DNA of 64,000 nt from Cerina litoralis (lineage in GTDB: Bacteria; Bacteroidota; Bacteroidia; Flavobacteriales; Flavobacteriaceae): positions 248,001 to 312,000 of the forward strand of contig JAIRBC010000001.1 in NCBI GenBank assembly GCA_022008415.1. Direction: 5' to 3'. Every line of letters begins with the position of its first letter. Positions within the stretch are counted from its first letter, which is position 1. Shown here one piece after another: positions 8,194 through 17,347 of the stretch. The notes below the pieces were generated by a model. That model ran no database searches. It worked only from the letters and a program-made list of their open reading frames with translations, and had not been told where the DNA came from. The translations under genes were made by a program, and so were the position numbers.

Positions 8194-9171
8194 ATGAATA
8201 TTAATAAGGTATTCCCAGGCGGGAAAATAGGCGTACTATTTCTTGGTTTCCTATTTATTGCAGTGGGTTGTAAACAAAAGAGTGAGGAAAACAAAACAGA
8301 ATCAACCCGGGAGACAAGCCAAGGGGAGTTGTCTAAAAAGCTCTATGAAAGCGAGACTTTTACCAAAGCAGGTGGCTTTCCTTCGGGTATCGAAGGTCCC
8401 GCAGTGGATTTTAACGGTGTTCTATATGCCGTGAATTATGAAAAACCCGGAACTGTGGGCCGTGTAGATTTAGACGGTCAGGTCACTTTATTCATCACCT
8501 TGCCAGACGGAAGTGTTGGTAACGGAATCCGCTTTAATAGCAAGGGCAAAATGTTGATTGCGGATTATACCAAGCACAACATCCTTAAGGTAGATATGGA
8601 TACAGAACAAATAGATGTTTTTGCCCATAACGATAAAATGAACCAGCCCAACGATATCGCCATCACCGATAATGATATCCTTTTTGCCAGTGATCCCGAT
8701 TGGAAGAACTCCAAGGGCCAGATATGGAAAATTGATAGGGATGGAAAATTTACACTGCTCGAAAAAGATATGGGGACCGCCAATGGAATAGAGGTGAGTC
8801 CGGATAACAAGACGCTTTATGTAAATGAATCGGTACAGCGGAATGTCTGGGCCTACGATCTTTCACCTCAAGGTGAAATTAGCAATAAACGGCTGCTCAT
8901 AAAATTCGAGGATTTTGGGATGGATGGAATGCGAACGGACATACAGGGCAATTTATACATAGCCCGATATGGCAAGGGAACGGTCGCTAAAATATCGCCT
9001 CAGGGGGATATTCTTCAGGAGATAACGCTTGCCGGTAAGTCCCCGTCGAATATTGCTTTTGGAGGTAAGGACGGAAAAACAGTATACGTCACTTTACAAG
9101 ATAATGGTAATATCGAGAGCTTTAGGGTGGAAGATGAAGGAAGGGCGTTCAACATGTTGAAATCTCGGTAG
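8194..9171 (+). CDS. SMP-30/gluconolactonase-family lipoprotein
   Basis: 325 residues. The lipobox AVGC gives a lipidated Cys26. The mature part is a six-bladed SMP-30/Gnl/LRE propeller with the divalent-metal ligand set of the family: Glu in SGIEGPAVD, Asn in MNQPNDIAI, Asn in TANGIEVSPD and Asp in GMDGMRTD. Characterised members open gluconolactone and related aldonolactones. It lies 28 bases before the first amidohydrolase, so the two probably share a transcript. In a pathway it would convert the dehydrogenase product (a lactone) to the free aldonate. A different SMP-30-like lipoprotein is at 62185-63093. Confidence 0.82.
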   Translation: MNINKVFPGGKIGVLFLGFLFIAVGCKQKSEENKTESTRETSQGELSKKLYESETFTKAGGFPSGIEGPAVDFNGVLYAVNYEKPGTVGRVDLDGQVTLFITLPDGSVGNGIRFNSKGKMLIADYTKHNILKVDMDTEQIDVFAHNDKMNQPNDIAITDNDILFASDPDWKNSKGQIWKIDRDGKFTLLEKDMGTANGIEVSPDNKTLYVNESVQRNVWAYDLSPQGEISNKRLLIKFEDFGMDGMRTDIQGNLYIARYGKGTVAKISPQGDILQEITLAGKSPSNIAFGGKDGKTVYVTLQDNGNIESFRVEDEGRAFNMLKSR

Positions 9172-9199
9172 GTTTAGTAAAGTAATAAAGATAAGATAA

Positions 9200-10456
9200 A
9201 TGAAAATTTTACCTCTCATATTTGTGACACTTATTGCCATGAACGGAAATCCCATCATGGCCCAGGACTATGACATCGTAATCAAGGGCGGGCACGTCAT
9301 CGATGCCAAGAACAATATCGATAAAGTCATGGACGTGGCGGTGACAGACGGCAAGATCGCCAAGGTGGCGAAAAAGATAAATGCCAAGGATGCGCTGCAG
9401 GTGGTAGATGCCGAGGGATTGTACGTTACGCCGGGCCTTATCGATATACACGCCCACGTGTTTTACGGGACCCAGCCAGACCAATACCTCAATAATTCCT
9501 TTACGGCGGTGCCCCCGGACGGGTTTACCTTCCGTGTGGGGGTGACCACGGTAGTGGATTGCGGGAGTTCGGGATGGAGGACCTTTCCCACTTTCAAGGA
9601 GAATATCATCGACAGGTCCGGGACCAGGGTCCTTTCCTTCCTCAACATTGTAGGGAAAGGGATGCGTGGCGGGGCCTACGAGCAGGATACCAGCGATATG
9701 AGCTCTAAGCTTTCGGCCGATGTGGCCAGGCGATATAAGGATCTTATCGTGGGCTTCAAGGTGGCCCATTACGCTGCCGAGGACTGGATCCCGGTAGACC
9801 GGGCCGTGGAAGCTGGAAGATTGGCCGGGGATATTCCGGTAATCATAGATTTTGGGGGTAGCAACGACCACCCCCCCCTGTCCATTGAGAAGCTTTTCTT
9901 TGATCATCTCAGGCCCGGCGACATCTACACCCATGCCTTTACCGAGCTGGACCCAAGGGAGCCGATCGTAGACACCGGGACCAGAAAGCTAAAGCCCTTT
10001 GTGGTCAAGGCCCAGGAAAGGGGGATCGTTTTCGACGTGGGGTACGGCGGTGCTAGCTTCGATTACGGCCAGGCCATCCCTGCCCTTAAGAGCGGTTTTT
10101 ACCCAAATTCCATCAGTACGGACCTGCATACGGGCAGTATGAACTCGGCGATGAAGGACATGCTCCATGTAATGTCTACCTTTTTGACCATGGGCATGGA
10201 CCTGAACGCTGTAATCAAGGCCAGTACCTGGGCCCCCGCCCAAGAGATCAATAGAGAGGAATTGGGCAACCTTTCGGTAGGGGCACCAGCGGATATCGCG
10301 GTTCTGGACCTTCGCAAGGGCAACTTTGGATTTTGGGACCGAAAGGGGAAGAAATTAGAGGGGACCCAAAAGTTTGAATGTGAACTGACCGTTAGGGACG
10401 GACGTATCGTGTACGACCTCAATGGTATTGCGGTCCCGGTAATAGTAAAAAGATAA
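9200..10456 (+). CDS. Amidohydrolase/deacetylase-family metallohydrolase (EF_0837-like), exported (copy 1)
   Basis: 418 residues with a Sec signal peptide ending at about 22 (PIMAQ). It has the amidohydrolase-superfamily metal site: H84-A-H86 after GLIDI, the probable carboxylated lysine K187 (VGFKVAH), H245 (YTHAF) and D308 (STDLHTG). The N-terminal DYDIVIKGGHVID strand pair is the usual composite beta-domain. In other bacteria, EF_0837-type enzymes are encoded beside EF_0838 (a SelA/DgaE-like PLP enzyme), as here, and are thought to remove an acyl group from an N-acyl amino acid or sugar acid. A close paralogue follows 61 bases later. Confidence 0.82.
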   Translation: MKILPLIFVTLIAMNGNPIMAQDYDIVIKGGHVIDAKNNIDKVMDVAVTDGKIAKVAKKINAKDALQVVDAEGLYVTPGLIDIHAHVFYGTQPDQYLNNSFTAVPPDGFTFRVGVTTVVDCGSSGWRTFPTFKENIIDRSGTRVLSFLNIVGKGMRGGAYEQDTSDMSSKLSADVARRYKDLIVGFKVAHYAAEDWIPVDRAVEAGRLAGDIPVIIDFGGSNDHPPLSIEKLFFDHLRPGDIYTHAFTELDPREPIVDTGTRKLKPFVVKAQERGIVFDVGYGGASFDYGQAIPALKSGFYPNSISTDLHTGSMNSAMKDMLHVMSTFLTMGMDLNAVIKASTWAPAQEINREELGNLSVGAPADIAVLDLRKGNFGFWDRKGKKLEGTQKFECELTVRDGRIVYDLNGIAVPVIVKR

Positions 10457-10517
10457 AGGTCGATTTTGGTTTCGGCCCTACAAATATTCCAAGTAAAAAT
10501 AAAAATCTTATAGAATC

Positions 10518-11765
10518 ATGAGAGACTTATATATTTTGTGTACACTGTTGCTGGTGTCGATCTCGGGACCCGTTATGGCCCAGGACTATGACATCGTTAT
10601 AAAGGGCGGGCACGTCATCGATGCCAAGAACAATATCGATAAAGTGATGGACGTGGCGGTGAAGGACGGCAAGATCGCGGGGGTTGCGGATAACATCGAT
10701 GCGGCACGGGGCAGGCAGGTGGTAGATGCCAAGGGGATGTACGTTACCCCGGGCCTTATAGACATCCACGAGCACGTATTTGCGGGAACGGAGCCCGACC
10801 ACGCCTATAGCAATGGTTTCCATGCCCTTCCCCCCGATGGGTTTACCTTTCGGGTAGGGGTCACCACGATAGTGGACTGTGGTGGATCCGGATGGAAGTC
10901 CTTCCCTACGTTTAAACAGAACATCATCGACCGGTCCAAGACCAGGGTCCTTGCCTTTTTGAACATCGTAGGGGAAGGGATGCGGGGCGGGGCCTACGAA
11001 CAGGACACCCGTGATATGGACTCCAAATTGAGCGCCATCGTCGCCAGGCGATATCGGAAGGATATCGTAGGCTTCAAGGTGGCCCACTACAACGGGCACG
11101 AATGGACCCCTGTGGACAGGGCGGTAGAGGCGGGCAACATGTCGGGCCTTCCGGTGATCATCGATTTTGGGGGCAGCAACCCTCCCCTATCGATAAAGGA
11201 GCTCTATTTTGACCATCTCCGGCCCGGGGACATCTACACCCATGCGTTTGCGCAACTGGGCAGTAGGGAGTATATCGTGGACCTGGAGAGCCAGAAGGTG
11301 AAACCGTTTGTGTTCGAGGCCCAGGAAAGAGGGATAATCTTCGATGTGGGCTACGGGGGCATCAGTTTTGCGTACTCACAGGCCATCCCGGCGCTCAAGG
11401 ACGGTTTTTTCCCCAATACCATAAGTACGGACCTACATACGGGCAGCATGAACGCGGCCATGAAGGACATGCTGAACGTAATGTCCAAATTTATGTTGAT
11501 GGGCATGGACCTTAAGGAGGTGATCAAGGCCAGTACGTGGTCGCCCGCCCAGGCCATCCAGAGGGAGGAACTGGGGAACCTTTCGGTGGGGGCACCGGCG
11601 GACATAGCCGTGCTCAATTTGCGCAAGGGGGATTTCGGTTTCTTCGACTACACCGGGTACAGGCAGGAAGGTTCGGAAAAACTGGAGTGTGAGATGACCG
11701 TTCGCGATGGCAGGATAGTGTACGACCTCAATGGGATAGCAGATCCGATCGTTGTCAGGAGGTAA
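10518..11765 (+). CDS. Amidohydrolase/deacetylase-family metallohydrolase (EF_0837-like), exported (copy 2)
   Basis: 415 residues with a Sec signal peptide (ends GPVMAQ). Metal ligands are conserved: H84-E-H86, K187, H242 and D305. It is a tandem paralogue of 9200-10456. Codons 20-54 are almost identical at DNA level between the copies, while the leader and the following segment are clearly diverged. Changes around the metal site (HAH to HEH, DWIPVD to EWTPVD) leave the fold intact, so both look active and may act on different acyl groups or epimers. A 176-base gap follows before the third PLP enzyme. Confidence 0.82.
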   Translation: MRDLYILCTLLLVSISGPVMAQDYDIVIKGGHVIDAKNNIDKVMDVAVKDGKIAGVADNIDAARGRQVVDAKGMYVTPGLIDIHEHVFAGTEPDHAYSNGFHALPPDGFTFRVGVTTIVDCGGSGWKSFPTFKQNIIDRSKTRVLAFLNIVGEGMRGGAYEQDTRDMDSKLSAIVARRYRKDIVGFKVAHYNGHEWTPVDRAVEAGNMSGLPVIIDFGGSNPPLSIKELYFDHLRPGDIYTHAFAQLGSREYIVDLESQKVKPFVFEAQERGIIFDVGYGGISFAYSQAIPALKDGFFPNTISTDLHTGSMNAAMKDMLNVMSKFMLMGMDLKEVIKASTWSPAQAIQREELGNLSVGAPADIAVLNLRKGDFGFFDYTGYRQEGSEKLECEMTVRDGRIVYDLNGIADPIVVRR

Positions 11766-11941
11766 AGGGTTTCAAATAACGATATAGTATAAAATAAACG
11801 ATAACAATTATGATCAGCTCCCATTAATTATCGGGACAAAATGTGCTTGTCGAAATTGAAGATTCAAGGACGCCCAAAGAGGTATATACAAGGATAGGAT
11901 TAATTGCATCAGACCTTTATAGGTAAAAAAAATATCAACAG

Positions 11942-13171
11942 ATGAAACGAAGGGACATTATAAAAGGCCTTACAGCATTGCCGGTAGCCTATGGGGTCAT
12001 GGGGAGCGTTATCCCGCCCGATTCGGCCGTGGCCGCGTCCAAAGTTATGGCCGGTGCTAAACGCAACCTGTTCCAAGAGCTGGGCATACGCACCTTTATA
12101 AACGCTAGAGGCACCATAACTTCCATGAGCGGTTCCCTCATGCACGACTACGTATTGGATGCCATCAAGGATACTTCCAAGGAGTTCTGTATGTTGGACG
12201 AACTGCAGGACAAGGTAGGGGAAAGGATCGCGGAAATGACCCATGCGGAAGCCGCTACGGTAACATCGGGTGCTTTTTCGGCCCTGACCCTGGGCATGGC
12301 CGGAATCCTAACCGGCATGGATTTGGAAAAAGTAGAGCGACTTCCGCATTTGGAAGGTTCGGGAATGAAATCGGAGGTGATAATTCAGAATACGCACAAG
12401 ATCCATTACAACCATGCCCTGCTCAATTGCGGTGTAAAACTGGTCTATGTGGAGACCCCGGATGACGTGGACAGGGCCGTGAACGAGAATACCGCTTCCA
12501 TGCATTTTTTAGGGAGTGCCCTACTCCGCGGAAAGATAAATTATGAGGATTGGATTGCCTTGTCGAAGAAGCACAAATTGCCTGCTACAATCGATATTGC
12601 TGCCAATATTCCGCCGGTATCCAATATTTGGAAATTCAACGATATGGGTTATAGTTTTGTCGCATTGTCCGGAGGAAAAGCAATCCGTGGACCCCAAAGT
12701 GCCGGAATACTGATGGGAAAGAAGGACATTATCGCTGCTGCGCGGTTAAGTGCGCCACCTCGTGGGTTCAATGTAGGCCGTGGTATGAAGGTGAACAAAG
12801 AGGAGATTTTCGGGATGTACGTTGCGTTGGAGCACTACCTCCGGCAAGACCATGACAAGGAATGGAAGGAATGGGAAGCCCGTGTCCGCCGTATTGCAGT
12901 AGCCGCTGAGACCGTAAATGGGGTTCAGACCGAATCCTATGTTCCGCCCATTGCCGATCATACCCCTACCCTTAGGATATCATGGAATACGAATATTGTA
13001 AAACTTTCGGGAGATGGAATGTTGCAGGCATTGAACAATGGCGATCCTTCAATTGTGGCTTATGGTGGAGGTAAAAATTCCATTGCGGTTTCCCCTTGGA
13101 TGATGTTGCCCGACCAGGTTGGGATAGTAGCCAATAGGATCAGGGAGGAGCTTGAAAAGGCCCGGGTCTAA
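11942..13171 (+). CDS. SelA/DgaE-like PLP-dependent enzyme, Tat-exported (copy 3)
   Basis: 409 residues. The leader is MKRRDIIKGLTALPVAYG (Tat-like), with a probable cleavage near AVAAS. The PLP lysine is K246 in SGGKAIRGPQSAG and the pyridine-binding aspartate is in ATIDIAANIPPV. It is close to copy 1 (both have GERIAEM/KM, AGILTG and MHFL), so copies 1 and 3 look like the more recent duplicates. It has no RidA gene of its own; instead it follows the two amidohydrolases and precedes the RraA-type gene, so one cluster holds acyl removal, ammonia elimination and possible aldol cleavage. Confidence 0.8.
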   Translation: MKRRDIIKGLTALPVAYGVMGSVIPPDSAVAASKVMAGAKRNLFQELGIRTFINARGTITSMSGSLMHDYVLDAIKDTSKEFCMLDELQDKVGERIAEMTHAEAATVTSGAFSALTLGMAGILTGMDLEKVERLPHLEGSGMKSEVIIQNTHKIHYNHALLNCGVKLVYVETPDDVDRAVNENTASMHFLGSALLRGKINYEDWIALSKKHKLPATIDIAANIPPVSNIWKFNDMGYSFVALSGGKAIRGPQSAGILMGKKDIIAAARLSAPPRGFNVGRGMKVNKEEIFGMYVALEHYLRQDHDKEWKEWEARVRRIAVAAETVNGVQTESYVPPIADHTPTLRISWNTNIVKLSGDGMLQALNNGDPSIVAYGGGKNSIAVSPWMMLPDQVGIVANRIREELEKARV

Positions 13172-13283
13172 AAACGGTAGATTCTGGCAGTGCACAAGGA
13201 GAAATCAAGAATAAATTTTGTGGCTCGGGCTGCTTTAATAAAAGCAGGATGGGTTATTTATAATAAATTTTAAAATTATCAAA

Positions 13284-14216
13284 ATGAAGTTTGTAAAACC
13301 TTATTTGTTATCCATTATCACGGTTCTATATTTTGGAACCTCATTATTTTCCCAGACCATTCCCAAAGAAGAACTGATCTTTCTGACCTCGGAATGGAAA
13401 GGGGAGCGATTCGAAGATGGCCGCCCCAGAATCCCGGACGGTCTGGTGGAACGGGCCAAAAGGATAGGCATCGACGATGCCTGGACCGTCCTGAAGAACG
13501 AGGGGTATACCAACCAGTTCGAGGGGGACTGGCAAATGGTAAAACAGGACGTTCCGGTGGTCGGCCGTGCGCTAACGGCGATGTACATGCCGAGCCGTCC
13601 CGACGTGGAGAAGAGCATAAAGGAGCGGGGGATCCGTTCCCGCGGCCGAAAGGGCAATACCAATTCTTGGCCCATAGAGATGCTCTCCAAAGGTGACGTC
13701 TACGTGGCCGATGGCTTTGGGAAGATCAAGGCCGGTACGCTGATGGGCGCGACCTTGGCCACCTCGATTTACGAAAAATCGGGCAACGGGGTCGTTTTTA
13801 ACGGCAGTGCCAGGGATTTGGAGTCGATAAGCGGGATGGACGGTTTCAACGCATTTGTACGTGATTTCCATCCCTCCTTTTTGGAAGAAATGGTTTTGAT
13901 GGGGCTGAACACGCCGATACGGATTGGCGGGGCGATCGTCCTTCCGGGAGATCTCGTTATCGCAAAGCGCGAAGGCGTGCTCTTTGTACCGGCACATCTG
14001 GCGGAAGAGGTGGTTAGCACGGCCGAGTTCGTAGCCCTTAAAGATCAGTTCGGGTTCGAAATGGTCCGAACGCGCCGCTATTCCACTGGGGAGATAGATA
14101 GCCAATGGACGGATCAAATTAAGGAGGACTTTCTTAAATGGCTGGGCAAACACCCGGAACTCGGATCGATGAGCAGGGAAAAACTCGATAAGATATTGAA
14201 CAAAAGGACGTGGTAG
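13284..14216 (+). CDS. RraA-family protein (HMG-aldolase / oxaloacetate decarboxylase fold), exported
   Basis: 310 residues with a Sec signal peptide (about 1-24, ending SLFSQ). The core, about 95-250, is the RraA/HMG-CHA aldolase fold: GDVYVADGFGKIKAGTLMGA, then FNGSARDLES with the Arg177-Asp178 pair that binds substrate and metal in the aldolases. RNase-E-inhibitor RraA lacks this pair, so an enzyme is more likely. Family enzymes cleave pyruvate from 4-hydroxy-2-oxo acids or decarboxylate oxaloacetate. As last gene of the cluster it could split a 2-keto-3-deoxy sugar acid, the role DgaF (a KDPG-type aldolase) has beside DgaE. Activity is inferred. Confidence 0.75.
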   Translation: MKFVKPYLLSIITVLYFGTSLFSQTIPKEELIFLTSEWKGERFEDGRPRIPDGLVERAKRIGIDDAWTVLKNEGYTNQFEGDWQMVKQDVPVVGRALTAMYMPSRPDVEKSIKERGIRSRGRKGNTNSWPIEMLSKGDVYVADGFGKIKAGTLMGATLATSIYEKSGNGVVFNGSARDLESISGMDGFNAFVRDFHPSFLEEMVLMGLNTPIRIGGAIVLPGDLVIAKREGVLFVPAHLAEEVVSTAEFVALKDQFGFEMVRTRRYSTGEIDSQWTDQIKEDFLKWLGKHPELGSMSREKLDKILNKRTW

Positions 14217-14249
14217 GCTACCCGTGAAAGGAACTTTCCCTTAAGGGAT

Positions 14250-14279
14250 ATAGTTGGCAAAAACTAGCCCTCCAACTAT
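14250..14279. terminator. Weak candidate terminator between convergent genes
   Basis: An 8-bp perfect inverted repeat (ATAGTTGG / CCAACTAT, 14250-14257 and 14272-14279) with a 14-base loop lies between the RraA-type and AddB-like genes, which converge. It lacks a good T-run on either strand, so intrinsic termination is uncertain. Confidence 0.3.
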
Positions 14280-14283
14280 GGTT

Positions 14284-17025
14284 TTAAACCGGCTTTTCGG
14301 TGAACGGAATAGAGGGGTCGCATATTTCGAGCACCAATTTTTCCAAATAGGTTTTAAAGAGCGAGAGTGTACGTGAAGTAATTACGGTATCCTTGTTTCT
14401 GCTTCCTTTTTCCTTGATAGCAAAATTAAGGGTTCCAGAATTTAGATTCTTGAACGAAATGATTCCCGCTTCCATGTTACCAACGGGATGTTGGCTTTGG
14501 TATAAGAGGGCATAGCACAATAATTGAAACGCCTTGGAACGGTTGTAATTCGCGATAACATCCTCCCAATCCGCTAATTCTACCTCGGAACCGGTTACCC
14601 TACCGGTTTTATAATCAATTATGCGAAGCTGTCCGTCTACTTCATCGATCCTATCCAGTTTGCCTCGTAGTAGAACGGGATATCCCAACACGGGCAGTTT
14701 TAAGGGCATTTCCAGGGTTTGTTCTAGCCCGATTATTTTAATTTGATGTCCTTTGGACATTTCTAATTCCATTTGAATAAAATTCTCAATGTACCGAACG
14801 ATAACATGAAAGGCAATAAAGTTCTTTCCCCTGGAAATATCTCCTTCCGAATAGCTTTTTGTAAAGTTGGATTGCACCACCCCCTTTATTTTTGGTTTTA
14901 ACTCGATGAGTACTTTCTCACTTAAATACGTGCCCACCAAGGGTAGGTATAGCTCCTCCAAGGCGTCGTGAACAATGGTGCCGAAGGTATTGGCGGCCAC
15001 GGTCTCCTCAACCTCGAGTGTGTCGTCTATTTTAAGGATGCTCCGTTTGTAGAAATCCATAGGATTCCTAATATAATTGGTAAGCGAGGAAGGGGAAATG
15101 CCTCTTTCGGCCAAATTTGCAATAGCTTCCATCAGGTCTTTGTCCTTGGTAACGGAGGCTACAATTTTCTTACTGGGAGATATCTCTGGGGACGCAATAA
15201 CCTCGGTAATCCCTTCGGCTTTTTCCCCATCGGTCAACAATTGCATAATCAGACGGCTTTTTTCCCCTCCTTCCAACACGTCGGGCTCTGTGTTGTACAA
15301 AAGGTAGATGTTTTTGGCCCTTTGCAATAAACGGTAGAAATGATACGTATATACCGCATCTTTCTCCTTAAAGGTAGGCAGGCCAAAACTTTGTTTGACA
15401 TCGTAAGGGATAAAAGAATTATTCGATTTCCCCGATGGAAGAATCCCTTCGTTGACCGAGGTAATGATAACGGTCTCAAAATCGAGGTTTCGGCTTTCCA
15501 ACATCCCCATAATTTGAATGCCTTGTAGTGGCTCTCCTTCAAAATCTAAGGTTTCCGTCCGTATGAGCCCATTGTAAAGGCTGTAAAGAGATCGTAATTC
15601 ATTGATAAAGGGGTATTTTTCCAGGTGTGCCAAAAGCTGGTTAAATAGCGCGTAAAAGTGGTACAAATACTCCAGTCCCAGATAATCTTTGGAAGCCAGG
15701 AAAATTTCCTTCAGATTCCCAATGATTTCCAAAGAGCTCTCTAAAAATTGCTTAGGGGCATGGGCAGCTTGCGTAAAAAGATAATCCGGAATATCGCAAT
15801 CTTTAGCGACCAATCGTTTAATCTTTGACGGTGTGAGGAATGTCCAGTTTTTTGCTTTTATTTCTTCGGTCAACAGGGCGGCCAGATTGCGTTGGTCCTT
15901 TCTCAGAAGAATGTGTATGTAGGGATGTGATAAAAAATCCAAAAGATTTTGATAGAACAAACCTTCTGAATTTTGGTTGATATATAATTCAAAATATTGC
16001 GAAAATAAGCTCGATAAGGATGTTTTATTCAAAGGATAGCCCATCGTTATATTTATGGGCCCCATCGCTTCCGGCAATGCATTTAGCAAAGGGTTCAGAA
16101 GGTCTTCACTCCCTAAAACTACGGCAGTATTCTGCTGGGTGCTATTGGGAAGTTGCTCCTTTAAAAGGCGGCCAATATATTTAACTTGTGAAACGTTTTT
16201 TGGGACTCCAATAATTTTAATTTTTTTTTCGCTCTTAAAGTTGTCCTGTATTCCCTTTAGGGGCTTTCCCTGTAAATAGGGCCATGACCTTCGGTACTGC
16301 CTTATAAAATAGCCGGCATCGTGTACAGGGTCATCTATAAAGTAGGGGTCGGTATCCCAGAATATTTCTGCATTGGAATGGGAGAGAACGGCCTGGATAA
16401 TTTGTGATTCTGCATGGTTTAAGGCATTAAACCCAGCAAAGACATGAAATTTGTCCTTTTTGCCCGCTAGGTAAGAATGTACCCGATCACAGGCTTTTCG
16501 ATAGACCATTCCTTGGTGACCAATTCCCGTGGCCAATAAATTTTGGTTAAACGCGATATACAGGGGTTCGAGGTTTTCCCAAAACTGGATATAATCCTCG
16601 ATCATCTGGGTTTTCTCCTTTTGGAGATACCAATGGTTAATTTCTTGAATACGGGAAAGATGGGAGAAGATTTTTTTGGAGTCGACAAGATATCGATCGA
16701 TCTCGTTGAAATCCTGTAGGATTGTCTGCGCCCATTTCGAGAAGCTATGGAAGTCTTCCTTTTCCCCTGGAAAGGTCTGTAAATAGGATTCATATAAGAC
16801 GAACAATTGATGGGTCGTTGTGGCGAACGAAAGACCCGATATCATTTCTACAAATGATTCAATGCTCAGAATGGTAGGTGCGAAGCTCGTTTTTCCAATA
16901 GTTTTGGAAATATTATTTCTTAGAAATGTTCCTGCCCTTTTACTGGGAAGTATATAAATGGTGTTAGCCAATGATTTTTCATCCTTTACCGTTTTTGCAG
17001 CGATTTCTTCAAGAAAGGTGGTCAT
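14284..17025 (-). CDS. AddB-like PD-(D/E)XK helicase-nuclease subunit
   Basis: 913 residues. The N-terminal and middle parts have the degenerate helicase organisation of AddB/RexB. The C-terminus carries a RecB-type nuclease: D791 (GKLDRID), D804-x-K806 (IDYKTG) and the QxxxY element Q834-Y838. It would act with the AddA-like protein at 20014-23130 in end-resection of double-strand breaks ahead of RecA. The two subunit genes are on the same strand but separated by ompA and kbl. The start ATG at 17025 is followed by MTTFLEEIAAKTV with no alternative close by. Confidence 0.82.
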   Translation of the reverse strand: MTTFLEEIAAKTVKDEKSLANTIYILPSKRAGTFLRNNISKTIGKTSFAPTILSIESFVEMISGLSFATTTHQLFVLYESYLQTFPGEKEDFHSFSKWAQTILQDFNEIDRYLVDSKKIFSHLSRIQEINHWYLQKEKTQMIEDYIQFWENLEPLYIAFNQNLLATGIGHQGMVYRKACDRVHSYLAGKKDKFHVFAGFNALNHAESQIIQAVLSHSNAEIFWDTDPYFIDDPVHDAGYFIRQYRRSWPYLQGKPLKGIQDNFKSEKKIKIIGVPKNVSQVKYIGRLLKEQLPNSTQQNTAVVLGSEDLLNPLLNALPEAMGPINITMGYPLNKTSLSSLFSQYFELYINQNSEGLFYQNLLDFLSHPYIHILLRKDQRNLAALLTEEIKAKNWTFLTPSKIKRLVAKDCDIPDYLFTQAAHAPKQFLESSLEIIGNLKEIFLASKDYLGLEYLYHFYALFNQLLAHLEKYPFINELRSLYSLYNGLIRTETLDFEGEPLQGIQIMGMLESRNLDFETVIITSVNEGILPSGKSNNSFIPYDVKQSFGLPTFKEKDAVYTYHFYRLLQRAKNIYLLYNTEPDVLEGGEKSRLIMQLLTDGEKAEGITEVIASPEISPSKKIVASVTKDKDLMEAIANLAERGISPSSLTNYIRNPMDFYKRSILKIDDTLEVEETVAANTFGTIVHDALEELYLPLVGTYLSEKVLIELKPKIKGVVQSNFTKSYSEGDISRGKNFIAFHVIVRYIENFIQMELEMSKGHQIKIIGLEQTLEMPLKLPVLGYPVLLRGKLDRIDEVDGQLRIIDYKTGRVTGSEVELADWEDVIANYNRSKAFQLLCYALLYQSQHPVGNMEAGIISFKNLNSGTLNFAIKEKGSRNKDTVITSRTLSLFKTYLEKLVLEICDPSIPFTEKPV

Positions 17026-17277
17026 TGAACATTTGATTTTTTGGCAATGCTTAGTCGGAATTCTTGTTGTCTAAGATAATTTTAATATCTCAGTGTAAAG
17101 TTAATCTAAAAGTGACTTATAGCCCAGAACATCTTTTGTGGCATTCTACCGAGGTTACAGGATTAAGAAGTAATTCAGTAGCTAAAGGTTAGGGAATGAT
17201 TTTTTTCTAGGTCAGCAATAGAATCTACAACTACCTTATATGACATTTTAGCGAAACTAAAGCGTATAAAAAAAGAA

Positions 17278-17307
17278 AAACGCCTCGATACTTCGAGGCG
17301 TTTTTTT
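17278..17307 (-). terminator. Intrinsic terminator of the ompA-type gene (bidirectional)
   Basis: Stem CGCCTCGA / TCGAGGCG (with a few more A-T pairs) closes a short TACT loop and is flanked by A-runs on one side and T7 on the other. It follows the stop of the minus-strand OmpA gene by about 40 bases. The rest of the gap up to the AddB start (17026-17277) shows no gene. Confidence 0.8.
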
Positions 17308-17347
17308 GATGTTAGGTAAGGCTAGGATACTATCCTAAATATTTATC

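Noticed and set aside
13284-14216. RraA as an RNase E regulator or a menaquinone methyltransferase
   Set aside because: It carries a signal peptide and the Arg-Asp pair of the aldolase/decarboxylase branch; the methyltransferase label is an old mis-annotation of this family.
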